A DNA stretch of 64,000 nt from contig NZ_MECL01000136.1 in NCBI RefSeq assembly GCF_014596445.1, positions 16,925 through 80,924 on the forward strand, in the 5' to 3' direction. Positions 27,604-36,554 of the stretch are shown here, piece by piece. This DNA is from Streptomyces sp. CBMA29 (GTDB taxonomy: Bacteria; Actinomycetota; Actinomycetes; Streptomycetales; Streptomycetaceae). The position numbers were made by a program, and so were the translations under genes. The number at the start of each line of letters is the position of its first letter. Position 1 is the stretch's first letter. The notes beneath the pieces were generated by a model. That model worked only from the letters and a program-made list of their open reading frames with translations, was not told the DNA's origin and did no database searches.

Positions 27604-28140
27604 CTAGCCGAGCAGGACGGCGAGGGTCGCCGACAGCGAAGCCGTGCTCAGGGGCTCGTCGCGGGTGAAGGCGTGGAGGAGTGCGCCGTCGAGGTAGGTG
27701 ACGGCCGCTCGCGCGGCTCGCGGGGTGGCGTAAGCGGTGAGGATGCCGGTGAGGCCGTCGGCCCAGACGCGGGCGGCGGGGCGGAGTTCGGGGCGGTACG
27801 CGGCGGCGAGGTAGAGCTGCATCTCGGTCAGGGCGCGGGGACGGTCGGCGAGGTACGCGGCGGTCAGCTCGGCCAGCGCGGCCGGGACGTCGGCGCTGTC
27901 GTGGAGAGCCGTCTCCCAGGCGCGCAGCTCCTGCGCCGAGAGGTCGGCGGCGTAGCGGAGCGCGGCGGCCGTGAGGTCGTCCAGGCTCGCGAAGTAGTAC
28001 GTGGTCGCGCCGAGCGGCACCCCGGCGCGCGCGGCGACGAGGCGGTGCGTGACGGCATCCACCCCGGACTCGGCGATGACCTGGCACGCGGCCTCGGTGA
28101 TCCGCCGCCGACGCCCCTCGGGATCGCGCCGCCCGGTCAA
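27604..28140 (-). CDS. TetR-family transcriptional regulator
   Basis: 178 residues. Helix-turn-helix: RRRRITEAACQVIAESGVDAVTHRLVAARAGVPLGATTYYFASLDDL. The C-terminal domain is all-helical and Ala-rich. The start is a TTG at 28140 that overlaps the SMR stop (TTGA), so it is the second gene of a coupled pair. It probably represses the SMR exporter promoter via the nested palindrome at 28475. Confidence 0.9.
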   Translation of the reverse strand: MTGRRDPEGRRRRITEAACQVIAESGVDAVTHRLVAARAGVPLGATTYYFASLDDLTAAALRYAADLSAQELRAWETALHDSADVPAALAELTAAYLADRPRALTEMQLYLAAAYRPELRPAARVWADGLTGILTAYATPRAARAAVTYLDGALLHAFTRDEPLSTASLSATLAVLLG

Positions 28141-28460
28141 TGCGCACCGCTGAGGTTCAGCACCGCGACCCCGGCGACCACCAGGGCGACCCCGAGCACC
28201 TTCACCGCCGTGACCGGCTCACCCAGGAAGAGCGCCCCGATGATGACGATCAGCGTCGTCCCCAGCCCCGACCACACGGCGTACCCCACACTGACCTGCA
28301 ACCCCTTCTGCACGGCCACCGCCAGGGCGACGAACGCGCCCGCGTACGCGACCAGACACACCACCGTCGGCCACAGCCGGGTGAACCCCTCGGTGCTCTT
28401 GAGCAGGCTTGTGCCCAGCACCTCCGCCACGATGGCCAGACCGAGCAATACGTAGGGCAC
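28137..28460 (-). CDS. Small multidrug resistance (SMR/EmrE-type) exporter
   Basis: 107 residues, four membrane helices, starting at GTG 28460 after GGGAGG. The first helix carries the essential Glu in YVLLGLAIVAEVLGTSLLK, and the later block SVGYAVWSGLGTTLIVIIGALFLGE is the SMR signature. A proton antiporter for quaternary ammonium compounds or similar cations; the first gene of the SMR-TetR pair. Confidence 0.93.
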   Translation of the reverse strand: MPYVLLGLAIVAEVLGTSLLKSTEGFTRLWPTVVCLVAYAGAFVALAVAVQKGLQVSVGYAVWSGLGTTLIVIIGALFLGEPVTAVKVLGVALVVAGVAVLNLSGAH

Positions 28461-28474
28461 GCCGCGCGCCTCCC

Positions 28475-28510
28475 GAGTAGTACGGATGTACAAGTACAAA
28501 CGTACTACTC
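28475..28510. promoter_or_regulatory. Nested perfect palindrome, probable TetR operator
   Basis: Outer arms GAGTAGTACG (28475-28484) and CGTACTACTC (28501-28510) are perfect, and an inner palindrome TGTAC-AA-GTACA (28487-28498) shares the same centre. It lies immediately upstream of the SMR-TetR pair and overlaps the last codons of the MerR gene. Size and symmetry fit a TetR site bound by two dimers. Confidence 0.65.
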
Positions 28511-28948
28511 GGTGGTCTCACGGCGTGGCCTGGGCCTTGGCGAGGAGAGGTGCGGAGCGCGGTCCAGGCGTACGCGGAGGGTCGCGGCGAAGTCCTCGGC
28601 GCGCGCCAACTGGACGCGCAGGTCGTGGATCTTCTGGACGGCGGCCTGCTCGTAGGCCCTGACGCGCTCCAGGAGCGCGTCGCGCTCGCCGCCCGGAGCG
28701 AGGTCCGGCGCGTCGAGCCGGTCGGTGGCGTCGAGGAGGTCGCGCATCTCTTCCAGGGTGAAGCCGAGCGGCTTCATCCGGCGGATGACCATGAGGCGGG
28801 CGACGTCGGTCTCGGTGTAGAGCCGGAAGCCGCCCTGGGACCGGGCGGAGGGGGTGACCAGTCCGGCCTCCTCGTAGTGCCGGATCGTCCGAAGGGACAG
28901 CTCGGTTCGTTCGGCGACCTCGCCGATCTGCATGTGTGTGCTGCCCAC
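28505..28948 (-). CDS. MerR-family transcriptional regulator
   Basis: 147 residues from GTG 28948; ATG 28933 (MQIGEVAERTELS) is an equally good start. The MerR winged helix is clear (IGEVAERTELSLRTIRHYEEAGLVTPSARSQGGFRLYTETDVARL), followed by a long dimerisation coiled coil. No metal-binding Cys set is present. It diverges from a SulP transporter across a perfect 24-bp palindrome, so it probably regulates itself and that transporter. Confidence 0.9.
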   Translation of the reverse strand: MGSTHMQIGEVAERTELSLRTIRHYEEAGLVTPSARSQGGFRLYTETDVARLMVIRRMKPLGFTLEEMRDLLDATDRLDAPDLAPGGERDALLERVRAYEQAAVQKIHDLRVQLARAEDFAATLRVRLDRAPHLSSPRPRPRRETTE

Positions 28949-29028
28949 GACCGTCTTCTCGGCCCCTTCTCGTCGCGGGACGCCGCCCCGGTGGTGAACC
29001 GCCGCGTCCCGTGCGGCCCTGAACCCAT

Positions 29029-29052
29029 CTCTACCCTAACGTTAGGGTAGAG
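29029..29052. promoter_or_regulatory. Perfect 24-bp palindrome, probable MerR operator
   Basis: Left arm CTCTACCCTAAC, right arm GTTAGGGTAGAG, exactly symmetric. It lies between the MerR start (28948) and the SulP gene. MerR regulators bind such dyads inside long promoter spacers; TAGAGT at 29048-29053 could serve as the -10 of the SulP promoter. Confidence 0.65.
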
Positions 29053-29380
29053 TCGCTGCTGTTGAGGGCGACATGCGTCGTTCCCCAACGGTGCGCGGCT
29101 CCGTCGTGTCCGCCCACCGCCGTGTCGGGGCCGACGACGCCCCCGCTCATTTCGCGAGCAGGAGAGACGAAGCGTGCGCATGCCACAGCCGTACGCCGCC
29201 TGCTGCCCGCCGTGACATCACCAGCGTACTCAAGCCGCCCGCGCCAACTGCCGTGCGGCTCGGCCGCGCTCCCTGACTTCCGCCCGCGCCGACGGGCGAT
29301 CCGCGCACCGCCGTCCCGGCCCTGCGCCCCATGACCGCGCTGCCCCGACCGGCCGCGCCCGAGCACGACAGGTCACCCCG
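29053..29380 (+). other. Long leader between MerR operator and SulP gene
   Basis: About 330 bases without a convincing gene. Two short frames (starting 29062 and 29073) are Arg/Pro/Ala-rich with no family resemblance. The stretch would be the 5' leader if transcription starts at the palindrome. No riboswitch fold was recognised. Confidence 0.4.
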
Positions 29381-30883
29381 GTGTTGCCGACCTCCTTCCC
29401 GTTCCCGTCCGCGCGCCTGCGCGCTCTGCCCCCGCCCCCGTGGCTGTCCCCGAAGGTCCTCCGCGTCGAGGTCCTGGCCGGTCTGGTCGTCGGACTCGCG
29501 CTGATCCCGGAGGCGATCTCGTTCTCCGTCATCGCGGGCGTCGACCCCAAGGTCGGCCTGTTCGCCGCCTGCACGATGGCGATGGTCATCGCATTCGTCG
29601 GCGGGCGGCCCGCGATGATCTCCGCCTCCACCGGCGCGGTCGCGCTCGTCGTCGCTCCCGTGGCCCGCCAGCACGGGCTCGGCTACCTCATCGCCACGGT
29701 GATCCTCGCCGGGATCATCCAGATCGCGCTGGGCGCGCTCGGCGTGGCCACGCTCATGCGGTTCGTACCGCGCGCGGTGATGGTCGGCTTCGTCAACGCG
29801 CTCGGCATTCTGCTGTTCGCCGCGCAGGTCCCCAACCTCCACGACGTGCCCTGGCAGGTCTATCCGCTGGTCGCGGCCGGTCTGGTGATGATGGTGTTCT
29901 TCCCCCGGCTGACCAGGGCGGTGCCCGCGCCGCTGGTCTCGATCGTGATTCTCACCGTGGTCACCGTCGCCGCCGGTATCGCGGTGCCCACCGTCGGGGA
30001 CAAGGGCAAACTGCCCTCCTCGCTGCCGGTGCCAGGACTGCCTGACGTGCCCTTCACCGTCCACACGCTGACCGTCATCGCCCCCTACGCGCTGGCGATG
30101 GCGCTGGTGGGGCTGATGGAGTCGCTGATGACCGCCAAGCTCGTGGACGAGATGACCGACACCCACTCCAACAAGACCCGTGAGTCCATCGGGCAGGGCG
30201 TCGCCAACATCGTCACCGGCTTCTTCGGCGGTATGGGCGGCTGCGCGATGATCGGCCAGACGATGATCAACGTCAAGAACGGCGCGCGGACCCGCCTGTC
30301 CACCTTTCTGGCCGGGTTCTTCCTGCTCATCTTGTGCATCGTGCTCGGCCCGGTCGTCTCCGACATCCCCATGGCCGCCCTCGTGGCCGTCATGGTCCTG
30401 GTCTCGGTCGGCACGTTCGACTGGCACTCGATCAAGCCCGCCACCCTCAAACGGATGCCGGTGGGGGAGACCGTGGTGATGGCCGTGACCGTCGCGGTCG
30501 TCGTCGCGACCAGCAATCTGTCCATCGGCGTCGTCGTCGGCACGGTCACCGCCATGGTGATCTTCGCCCGCCGCGTCGCCCGATTCACCGAGGTCACCGC
30601 CGTCACCGACCCGGACGGCGACAGCGTCGTCTACGCCGTGACCGGTGAGCTCTTCTTCGCCTCCTCCAACGACCTGGTGACCCGCTTCGACTACGCCGCC
30701 GACCCCCGTACCGTCGTCATCGACCTGACCGACGCGCACATCTGGGACGCCTCCTCCGTCGCGGCCCTGGACACGGTCACCGCCAAGTACGCCGCCCGCG
30801 GCAAGACCGTGGAGATCGTCGGCCTCAACCGGGCCAGCGCCCAGATGCACGGCAATCTCACCGGTGAACTCACCAGCACGTGA
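29381..30883 (+). CDS. SulP-family anion transporter with STAS domain
   Basis: 500 residues. About eleven to twelve membrane helices with the SulP signatures LIPEAISFSVIAGVDPKVGLFAA, ISASTGAVALVVAPVARQHG and GQGVANIVTGFFGGMGGCAMIGQT. The C-terminal STAS domain is present (VYAVTGELFFASSNDLVTRF, VVIDLTDAHIWDASSVAALD). It starts at GTG 29381 with a weak ribosome site. Transports sulfate, bicarbonate or another anion; no carbonic anhydrase is fused or adjacent. Probably controlled by the divergent MerR protein. Confidence 0.92.
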   Translation: MLPTSFPFPSARLRALPPPPWLSPKVLRVEVLAGLVVGLALIPEAISFSVIAGVDPKVGLFAACTMAMVIAFVGGRPAMISASTGAVALVVAPVARQHGLGYLIATVILAGIIQIALGALGVATLMRFVPRAVMVGFVNALGILLFAAQVPNLHDVPWQVYPLVAAGLVMMVFFPRLTRAVPAPLVSIVILTVVTVAAGIAVPTVGDKGKLPSSLPVPGLPDVPFTVHTLTVIAPYALAMALVGLMESLMTAKLVDEMTDTHSNKTRESIGQGVANIVTGFFGGMGGCAMIGQTMINVKNGARTRLSTFLAGFFLLILCIVLGPVVSDIPMAALVAVMVLVSVGTFDWHSIKPATLKRMPVGETVVMAVTVAVVVATSNLSIGVVVGTVTAMVIFARRVARFTEVTAVTDPDGDSVVYAVTGELFFASSNDLVTRFDYAADPRTVVIDLTDAHIWDASSVAALDTVTAKYAARGKTVEIVGLNRASAQMHGNLTGELTST

Positions 30884-30892
30884 CGCGCGCGG

Positions 30893-30930
30893 GTCCGGGG
30901 CGACCGGTCTCAGCGCCGGTCGCCCCGGAC
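30893..30930. terminator. Bidirectional terminator between convergent genes
   Basis: GTCCGGGGCGACCGG and CCGGTCGCCCCGGAC form a perfect 15-bp stem with an 8-base loop, filling the 50-base gap between the SulP stop (30883) and the convergent membrane-protein stop (30934). Confidence 0.75.
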
Positions 30931-30933
30931 GGG

Positions 30934-31767
30934 TCACCACCCGCCGGCGAAGAAGTCTGCCAGGGCCTGGGGCGAGTGCGCGGCGCTGCTGGCGTTGGCG
31001 AAGGCGATGACGAGCACGATGAGAGTCATGGCCGCGCCGGCGGCGACGCCGAACCTCATCGTGCGCTTCGACCGGGCGTCGGCCGACGCCCTGGACCGCC
31101 TCCACAGCAGCACGCATCCGGCCGCCGTCGCGAGCGCGACGAAGGCGGCCATGGCGGCCAGGACGGCGTGGTAGACGGCGAAGTCGTTGACCATGACGGT
31201 GAGCGCGGGGGAGTGCTGACCGGCGGGATAGTCGGCGAGTTGCCCGCGTACGGCGGTCAGGGTTCCGTCGAGTTCGCGGTCCGTGCCGCCCCCGGTCAGC
31301 ATCGGAAGCAGCGAGGCGAACGGCGCCGTCGCGCCCTGCACGTTGGCCACCAGCGCCACCAGGGCGAAGAGCCCGAGGAGTGTGACGACGGCCCCGGGCA
31401 CCACGAGGGACAGCCGCCCGGTACGCTCGCCGGTCCGCTGCCTGGCCTGGCGCCACAGGACGACGCCCAGAGCAACGACGGTGGCGAGGAGCAGCGCCGA
31501 GACACCGGCTTTCACCACGTGAAAGCGGAACCAGAAGCTCACCGTCGCGTCCAGTTGGCCGGGGAAGCCCGCCCTGCCCGAGCCCCAGTAGGCGACCATC
31601 CCGCGGCGGAACGTGTCGCTGACGTTGCCCGTGTTGACCGAGCTGCGGGCGAGCGCGTTCGGCGCGATGAAGAAGGCGACCAGAAGCGCCCCGGTCAAAG
31701 CGGTCAGCGCCCCGGCCTGCCGTCGCGGCGTGGCAGTCAAGCGGGGCAGAAGTCCCAAGCTGTTCAT
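30934..31767 (-). CDS. Membrane protein of unknown function
   Basis: About 277 residues from ATG 31767, preceded by GGGAAG. Four hydrophobic segments are visible: ALTALTGALLVAFFIAP near the N-terminus, VSALLLATVVALGVVLW, VVPGAVVTLLGLFALVALVANV and later AVLAAMAAFVALATAAGCVLLW plus a final GVAAGAAMTLIVLVIAFA. The loop between helices 1 and 2 (FRRGMVAYWGSGRAGFPGQLD) is probably extracytoplasmic. No catalytic motif or known family. Confidence 0.7.
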   Translation of the reverse strand: MNSLGLLPRLTATPRRQAGALTALTGALLVAFFIAPNALARSSVNTGNVSDTFRRGMVAYWGSGRAGFPGQLDATVSFWFRFHVVKAGVSALLLATVVALGVVLWRQARQRTGERTGRLSLVVPGAVVTLLGLFALVALVANVQGATAPFASLLPMLTGGGTDRELDGTLTAVRGQLADYPAGQHSPALTVMVNDFAVYHAVLAAMAAFVALATAAGCVLLWRRSRASADARSKRTMRFGVAAGAAMTLIVLVIAFANASSAAHSPQALADFFAGGW

Positions 31768-32126
31768 GTAGATCTTCCCGAGTAGGAGCGAGCGCCGTTC
31801 CGCGCGAGGTCCGGGAGCCGCGTCTCCTGCGCGATCCCCGCAACCGGAAGCTATCGAGAGCGCGCCCCACCGGTCTGTGGGGCCAGCCTCCAACTCGGGG
31901 TGGGGTTAACCCCCTTGCATGTCCTCCCGGATTCCGGCCCGCCGCGGCCCCGGGGCCATCACGCACCCCGCACACCTCCGCGGCACCGGTGGCTCCGCCG
32001 TACCCCCGCGTCGTCACCATCCGTGACGGCTCGTGCTTTACCGGAATGTGATCCGCATGTCTGGATCTGTTCGCCGATTGGTCGCTACAGTAAGCGCATC
32101 GAATTAATCTCAGCCTGAGAGGAATT
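31768..32126 (+). other. Intergenic region upstream of the amino-sugar operon
   Basis: 360 bases between divergent genes, no coding signal. An AT-richer patch just before the ROK start (GAATTAATCTCAG, then GAGAGGA as ribosome site) marks the probable operon promoter. No clear palindrome was found. Confidence 0.4.
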
Positions 32127-33359
32127 GTGGCAACTACCTCGCTACCCCGAGCGTCCAACCGCAGCGCGGTCCTGGCGGCGCTGCTCTCGGGTGCTCAGAC
32201 GGACCGTCAGCAGTTGATCGCGACCACCGGCCTGAGCCGGGCGACCGTGTTCCGGATCGTCGACGACCTGATGGAGGACCGGCTCGTCCACGAGGGCGAA
32301 AGACTGGTGCGCGAAGGCCCCGGCAGACAGTCCACCGCGGTCGGGTTCCACGCGGAATCGGCTCTGGTCTGCGGAATCGACCTCGGTGGCACCAACTGCC
32401 GGGTCGTGGTCGCCGACGCGCTGGGCCGCGCGGTGATCAGGAGCCGGGACGCGACCCCGCGCGGCGCGACCGCCGAGGAGCTGGCCCGGTGGGTGGCCGA
32501 CCGGGTCACCGGCCTGGTCACCCGCTACCGGGAGGACGCGCCTTTGCGAGCGGTCACGATCGGCCTGCCCGGTGTGGTCAGCGGCGACGGCACGACCGTC
32601 CTCGCGTCGCACAATCTCGGCCAGATCAAGGGCACCGCTTTCATCGACGCGGTCTCCGACTTCGTCGGAGTTCCGCTCACCGTCGGTAACGACTCCAACG
32701 TCGCCATGCTCGGTGAGCTCCAGTACGGATCCCTCCCGGACCGGGAGACCGCGGTCCTGCTGGCGATGGGCACCGGTCTCGGCTCCGCGGTCTCGATCGA
32801 CGGGCGGGTCCTGCTTGGCGAGCAGGGGCTGCTGGGCGAGTTCGGGCGGCTCCCGCTGCCCGGCCGCGCCGAGCGGCTGCGCGATCTGCTGTCCGGTGCG
32901 GACCTGGTCGCGTACGCCGGCACCCGCGGCGTCCAGGTCCGCGGCGCTCAGGAACTGTTCGCCGACCCGGTGGCGTACGCCGATCTCCTCGCCGAGGTGC
33001 ACGCGTCCCTCGCCCACCTCGTGTCGATCGTCGCGCTCGCCTACGAGCCGAAGACCGTGGTGCTGACCGGCGGGTTCTCCGAGTCGTTCGGCGCTGACGC
33101 GCTCACGGTCATCAGCGACCAGGTCGCGGAGACCGTCGGGGTGCGCAGCGCGGTCAGGCACTCCGACCTGGGCGACTCCGCGGGGCTCCTCGGCGCCATG
33201 GCGTCCTCCCTCGACCGGCACTACACGTCGCTCGGCATCAGCGCCGAGCACATCGCGGGCATCGACGTCGACCGGCACCTGGTGCTCGACCGGCTCGGCG
33301 CATGCCCCGCAACCAGCACCACGCAGGGCGACCAGCCCACCCCAGCAGCGGAAAGGTGA
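32127..33359 (+). CDS. ROK-family regulator lacking the zinc motif
   Basis: 410 residues from GTG 32127. Winged helix: RSAVLAALLSGAQTDRQQLIATTGLSRATVFRIVDDLMED. The ROK domain has the nucleotide loop CGIDLGGTNCRVVVAD, catalytic-type GNDSNVAMLGEL and LLAMGTGLGSAV. The ROK zinc cluster (CxCGxxGCxE) is missing; the position reads LLGEQGLLGEFGRLP. This suggests a changed sensor mode. First gene of a five- to six-gene operon for amino-sugar uptake, so the probable local repressor. Confidence 0.9.
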   Translation: MATTSLPRASNRSAVLAALLSGAQTDRQQLIATTGLSRATVFRIVDDLMEDRLVHEGERLVREGPGRQSTAVGFHAESALVCGIDLGGTNCRVVVADALGRAVIRSRDATPRGATAEELARWVADRVTGLVTRYREDAPLRAVTIGLPGVVSGDGTTVLASHNLGQIKGTAFIDAVSDFVGVPLTVGNDSNVAMLGELQYGSLPDRETAVLLAMGTGLGSAVSIDGRVLLGEQGLLGEFGRLPLPGRAERLRDLLSGADLVAYAGTRGVQVRGAQELFADPVAYADLLAEVHASLAHLVSIVALAYEPKTVVLTGGFSESFGADALTVISDQVAETVGVRSAVRHSDLGDSAGLLGAMASSLDRHYTSLGISAEHIAGIDVDRHLVLDRLGACPATSTTQGDQPTPAAER

Positions 33360-33361
33360 GA

Positions 33362-34651
33362 ATGATGAACCGTGCACGGTGGCGGTACGCGGTCACGTCG
33401 GTCCCGGTCATGGCGCTCGCGCTGACGGCCTGTGGCGGCAGCGGCGGCGCGGACGCCGCTTCCGACGGCAAGCTGACGGTCTGGATGATGACCGGCGGCC
33501 CCGGTGACAACGCGCTCATCAAGGACGTCAACGCCGCGTTCGCCAAGCAGCACCCGGACATGAGGGTCGACGTCCAGATACAGCAGTGGGACGGCATCGC
33601 CACGAAGATCACCACGGCGCTGGCCAGCGGGAATCCGCCGGACATCGTGGAGATGGGCAATACCCAGACGCCGCTTCAGACGTACTCCGGCGGCCTCGCC
33701 GACCTCACCGCCGAGAAGGCCGGCTTCGAGAACTCGGCGAAGTGGCTGGCGGGGCTGTCCGGCCCGTCTCAGTACGACGGCAAGCTCTACGCCACACCGC
33801 TCTACGGCGGCACGAAGGTCGTCATGTACAACAAGAAGCTCTTCGCCGACGCGGGCATCCAGCAGCCGCCCACGACGGTCGCCGAACTCCAGCAGAACTG
33901 CGGGAAGCTGGCGGCGGCCAACAAGAAGACGGCGAATTTCTCCGGCTTCTACCTGCCGGGCCAGTACTGGTTCAACGGCATGCCGTTCCTGTTCGGCAAG
34001 GGCGGCGCCATCGCCACGCAGAAGGACGGCGCCTGGAAGGCCGAGATGTCCTCGCCGGCGAACCAGGCGGGTCTCGCCGCGTGGCGCACCTTCCAGAACA
34101 CCTGCTCCACCAAGTCCTCGGTCGGCGTCAACACCGACAGCCCCGACCAGGACCAGCTCTTCGCCGACGGCAAGGCCGCGATGGTCTACGTCAAGGCGTG
34201 GGAGCCCGCGGCGGTCCTGGAGAAGAACCCCGCGCTCAAGGACGACATCGGTTTCTTCGCGATGCCCGGCTACACCGCGGACAAGGCCATGCCGGTGATC
34301 GTGTCCGGCTCCACCATCGGCATCGCGGCGAACAGCCCCGACAAGAAGGCCGCGCAGGACTGGCTGCGGATCATCACCGGCAAACAGTTCCAGCAGAAGA
34401 TGGCGCTCACGCTCAACCTGCTGCCGATCTCGCCGGACTTCACCCCGACCGGTGTTCCCGAGCAGTTGACCGTCGCGTCGAAGGCGGCGGAGATCAGCCA
34501 GCCGCTGCCGGCCAGTCCGGGCGAGGCGACGCTGGAGACCGAGCGGTACAACGAGCAGTTCTTCTCGAAGATCGCAGGCGGCGCCGATATCGCCAAGGCG
34601 TCCGCCGACTACGACAAGCACGCCACCGACGCATTCAACTCGCTCCACTAG
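33362..34651 (+). CDS. Sugar-binding lipoprotein of CUT1 ABC transporter
   Basis: About 429 residues; start at 33362 or the next codon (MMNRARWRY), with GGAAAGGTGAG upstream. Signal peptide with lipobox LTAC. The mature part matches group-1 sugar-binding proteins (LTVWMMTGGPGDNALIKDVNAAFAK, GNPPDIVEMGN, FADGKAAMVYVKAWEP). The downstream GH3 and NagA genes suggest a GlcNAc-containing oligosaccharide such as chitobiose or a muropeptide sugar. Confidence 0.9.
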   Translation: MMNRARWRYAVTSVPVMALALTACGGSGGADAASDGKLTVWMMTGGPGDNALIKDVNAAFAKQHPDMRVDVQIQQWDGIATKITTALASGNPPDIVEMGNTQTPLQTYSGGLADLTAEKAGFENSAKWLAGLSGPSQYDGKLYATPLYGGTKVVMYNKKLFADAGIQQPPTTVAELQQNCGKLAAANKKTANFSGFYLPGQYWFNGMPFLFGKGGAIATQKDGAWKAEMSSPANQAGLAAWRTFQNTCSTKSSVGVNTDSPDQDQLFADGKAAMVYVKAWEPAAVLEKNPALKDDIGFFAMPGYTADKAMPVIVSGSTIGIAANSPDKKAAQDWLRIITGKQFQQKMALTLNLLPISPDFTPTGVPEQLTVASKAAEISQPLPASPGEATLETERYNEQFFSKIAGGADIAKASADYDKHATDAFNSLH

Positions 34652-34667
34652 GACCTCGGGGAACCCG

Positions 34668-35648
34668 ATGGCAATGACCGAAAAGCGGAGCGCCCGGCGC
34701 GCTCCGACCGGTGCCCGCCCCCGGCCGCGGGCCCGGGGCGGCGCCACCCGGCGGCGTCTGCTGCCGTGGGCGATGATCGCCCCCGCGGCGCTCGCGCTGC
34801 TGCTGATCCAGGGGTATCCCCTGATCCGGCTGCTGGTGCTGTCCACGCAGGATTTCGGCCCCCGGTCGCTGTTCACCGGGCACGCCGATTTCGTGGGCGT
34901 CGACAATTTCACCCACCTGTTCTCGGACGCGGATTTCCGCTCGGTTCTGCTGCGCACGGTGGTCTTCACCGTGGTGTGCGTGGCACTGCTGATGGTGCTC
35001 GGTTTCCTGATCGCGCATCTGCTGACCGGCGTCTCGGCGTGGGCCCGCGTGGTCACGACCGTGTCGCTGGTCCTGGTGTGGGCGATGCCGATGGTCGCGG
35101 CGACGCTGGTGTGGCAATGGATGTACCAGCCGCAGTACGGGGTCGCGAACTGGCTGCTGACCAAGGTGCGGGTCTTCGGGGACCTGACCGCGTACGACTG
35201 GTTCTCCCATCCCCACCAGGCGCTCGGGCTCGTCATCCTGCTCACGGTCTGGAAGGGCCTGCCGTTCGTCGCGCTGACGCTCTTCGCGGCACGCGGGCAG
35301 ATATCCGAGTCGCTGTACGAGGCGGCGCGCCTGGACGGTGCGGGGACGCTGCAGACATTCCGGCACATCACGATTCCGGTGCTGCGGCCGGTGCTGGCGA
35401 TCCTGACCCTGCTGGAGGTCATCTGGTCGGTGAATTCGTTCACCCCGATCTGGGTGCTGACGCAGGGCGGACCCGACGGGCAGACCACGACGCTCGGGGT
35501 GTACGCGTACATCACCGCCTTCAGCCGCAACGACTACGGCGGCGGCGCGACGATCGCGGTGGTGACCGTACTGATCCTCGCCGTGTTCTCCGTCGCCTAC
35601 GTCCGCAGGACGGCGAAGCAGGGAGACGACCAGGGAGAGACGGCATGA
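34668..35648 (+). CDS. CUT1 sugar ABC transporter permease (MalF/NgcF type)
   Basis: 326 residues with a basic N-terminal tail and six membrane helices. EAA loop: LYEAARLDGAGTLQTFRHITIPVLRP. TQGGPDGQTTTLGVYAY is the typical last periplasmic loop. A second ATG two codons in could also serve. The stop overlaps the next ATG. Confidence 0.92.
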   Translation: MAMTEKRSARRAPTGARPRPRARGGATRRRLLPWAMIAPAALALLLIQGYPLIRLLVLSTQDFGPRSLFTGHADFVGVDNFTHLFSDADFRSVLLRTVVFTVVCVALLMVLGFLIAHLLTGVSAWARVVTTVSLVLVWAMPMVAATLVWQWMYQPQYGVANWLLTKVRVFGDLTAYDWFSHPHQALGLVILLTVWKGLPFVALTLFAARGQISESLYEAARLDGAGTLQTFRHITIPVLRPVLAILTLLEVIWSVNSFTPIWVLTQGGPDGQTTTLGVYAYITAFSRNDYGGGATIAVVTVLILAVFSVAYVRRTAKQGDDQGETA

Positions 35649-36487
35649 GTATGCGCATGAGCCCGGCGCGGCGCCGCCGCGGCGTCAACAACACGATCGC
35701 CGTGGTGATCTCCGCGGTGATGCTCTTCCCCGTCTACTGGATGGTGGCCACCGCGCTGAAGCCGCGCGGGAAGATCCTCAGCGCGGTGCCGCAGTTCATT
35801 CCCTGGCCGATCAGCCTGGGCAATTTCCAACGGGCCCTGGCCAAACCGCACTTCTGGGTGTTCGTACGCAATTCGCTGACGGTGACCCTGTCGTCGGTGG
35901 TGCTGTCGCTGGTCATCGCGCTGTTCGCGGCGATCGCCATAGCCCGCTTCCGGTTCGCGGGGCGAAAGGTACTGCTGGCGATTCTCGTTCTGGTCCAGAT
36001 GATTCCGGCTGCGGCGATGGTCATCCCGGTGTATCTGATGCTGCGTTCGATCAACGCGCTGGATTACGTACCGGGTCTGGTGCTGACGTACATGACGTTC
36101 GTGCTGCCGTTCACGATCTGGACGCTGCGCGGCTTCGTGGACGGGGTCCCGGTGGAACTGGAGGAGGCGGCGCTGGTCGACGGGTGCGGCCGGTTCCAGA
36201 TGTACGTACGGGTGCTGCTGCCGCTGCTGATGCCGGGCATCGTCGCCACCTCCATCTTCGCGTTCGTCAACGCGTGGGACGACTACCTGTTCGCCTACGT
36301 GATCATGAAATCGCAGGGCAATTACACGCTTCCCGTGTGGCTGGTGTCGTTCAAGACGTCGGAGAGCGTCGATTACGGCGCGATGATCGCCGCCTCCACC
36401 ATTTTCTCGCTGCCGGTCCTGGTCTTCTTCCTGCTGGTGCAGCGCCGTCTTGTCGGCGGAATGACCAGCGGCGCGGTCAAGGGATGA
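35645..36487 (+). CDS. CUT1 sugar ABC transporter permease (MalG/NgcG type)
   Basis: 280 residues beginning at the ATG overlapping the previous stop. Six membrane helices, EAA motif LEEAALVDGCGRFQMYVRVLLPLLMP and the usual C-terminus RRLVGGMTSGAVKG. No ATPase gene is nearby; a shared MsiK-type ATPase is expected elsewhere. Confidence 0.92.
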   Translation: MSMRMSPARRRRGVNNTIAVVISAVMLFPVYWMVATALKPRGKILSAVPQFIPWPISLGNFQRALAKPHFWVFVRNSLTVTLSSVVLSLVIALFAAIAIARFRFAGRKVLLAILVLVQMIPAAAMVIPVYLMLRSINALDYVPGLVLTYMTFVLPFTIWTLRGFVDGVPVELEEAALVDGCGRFQMYVRVLLPLLMPGIVATSIFAFVNAWDDYLFAYVIMKSQGNYTLPVWLVSFKTSESVDYGAMIAASTIFSLPVLVFFLLVQRRLVGGMTSGAVKG

Positions 36488-36554
36488 CTCGCGTGCCGCG
36501 TACCGGACCGGCTTTCGCTTTGTAGGGCTTACTGATTGAAGGAGTGAGGATTCC

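Noticed and set aside
29147..32158. Minus-strand open frame of about 1,000 codons across the SulP and membrane-protein genes
   Set aside because: Low-complexity His/Asp/Gly-rich antisense text; the SulP gene on the plus strand and the membrane protein in another minus frame have real signatures.
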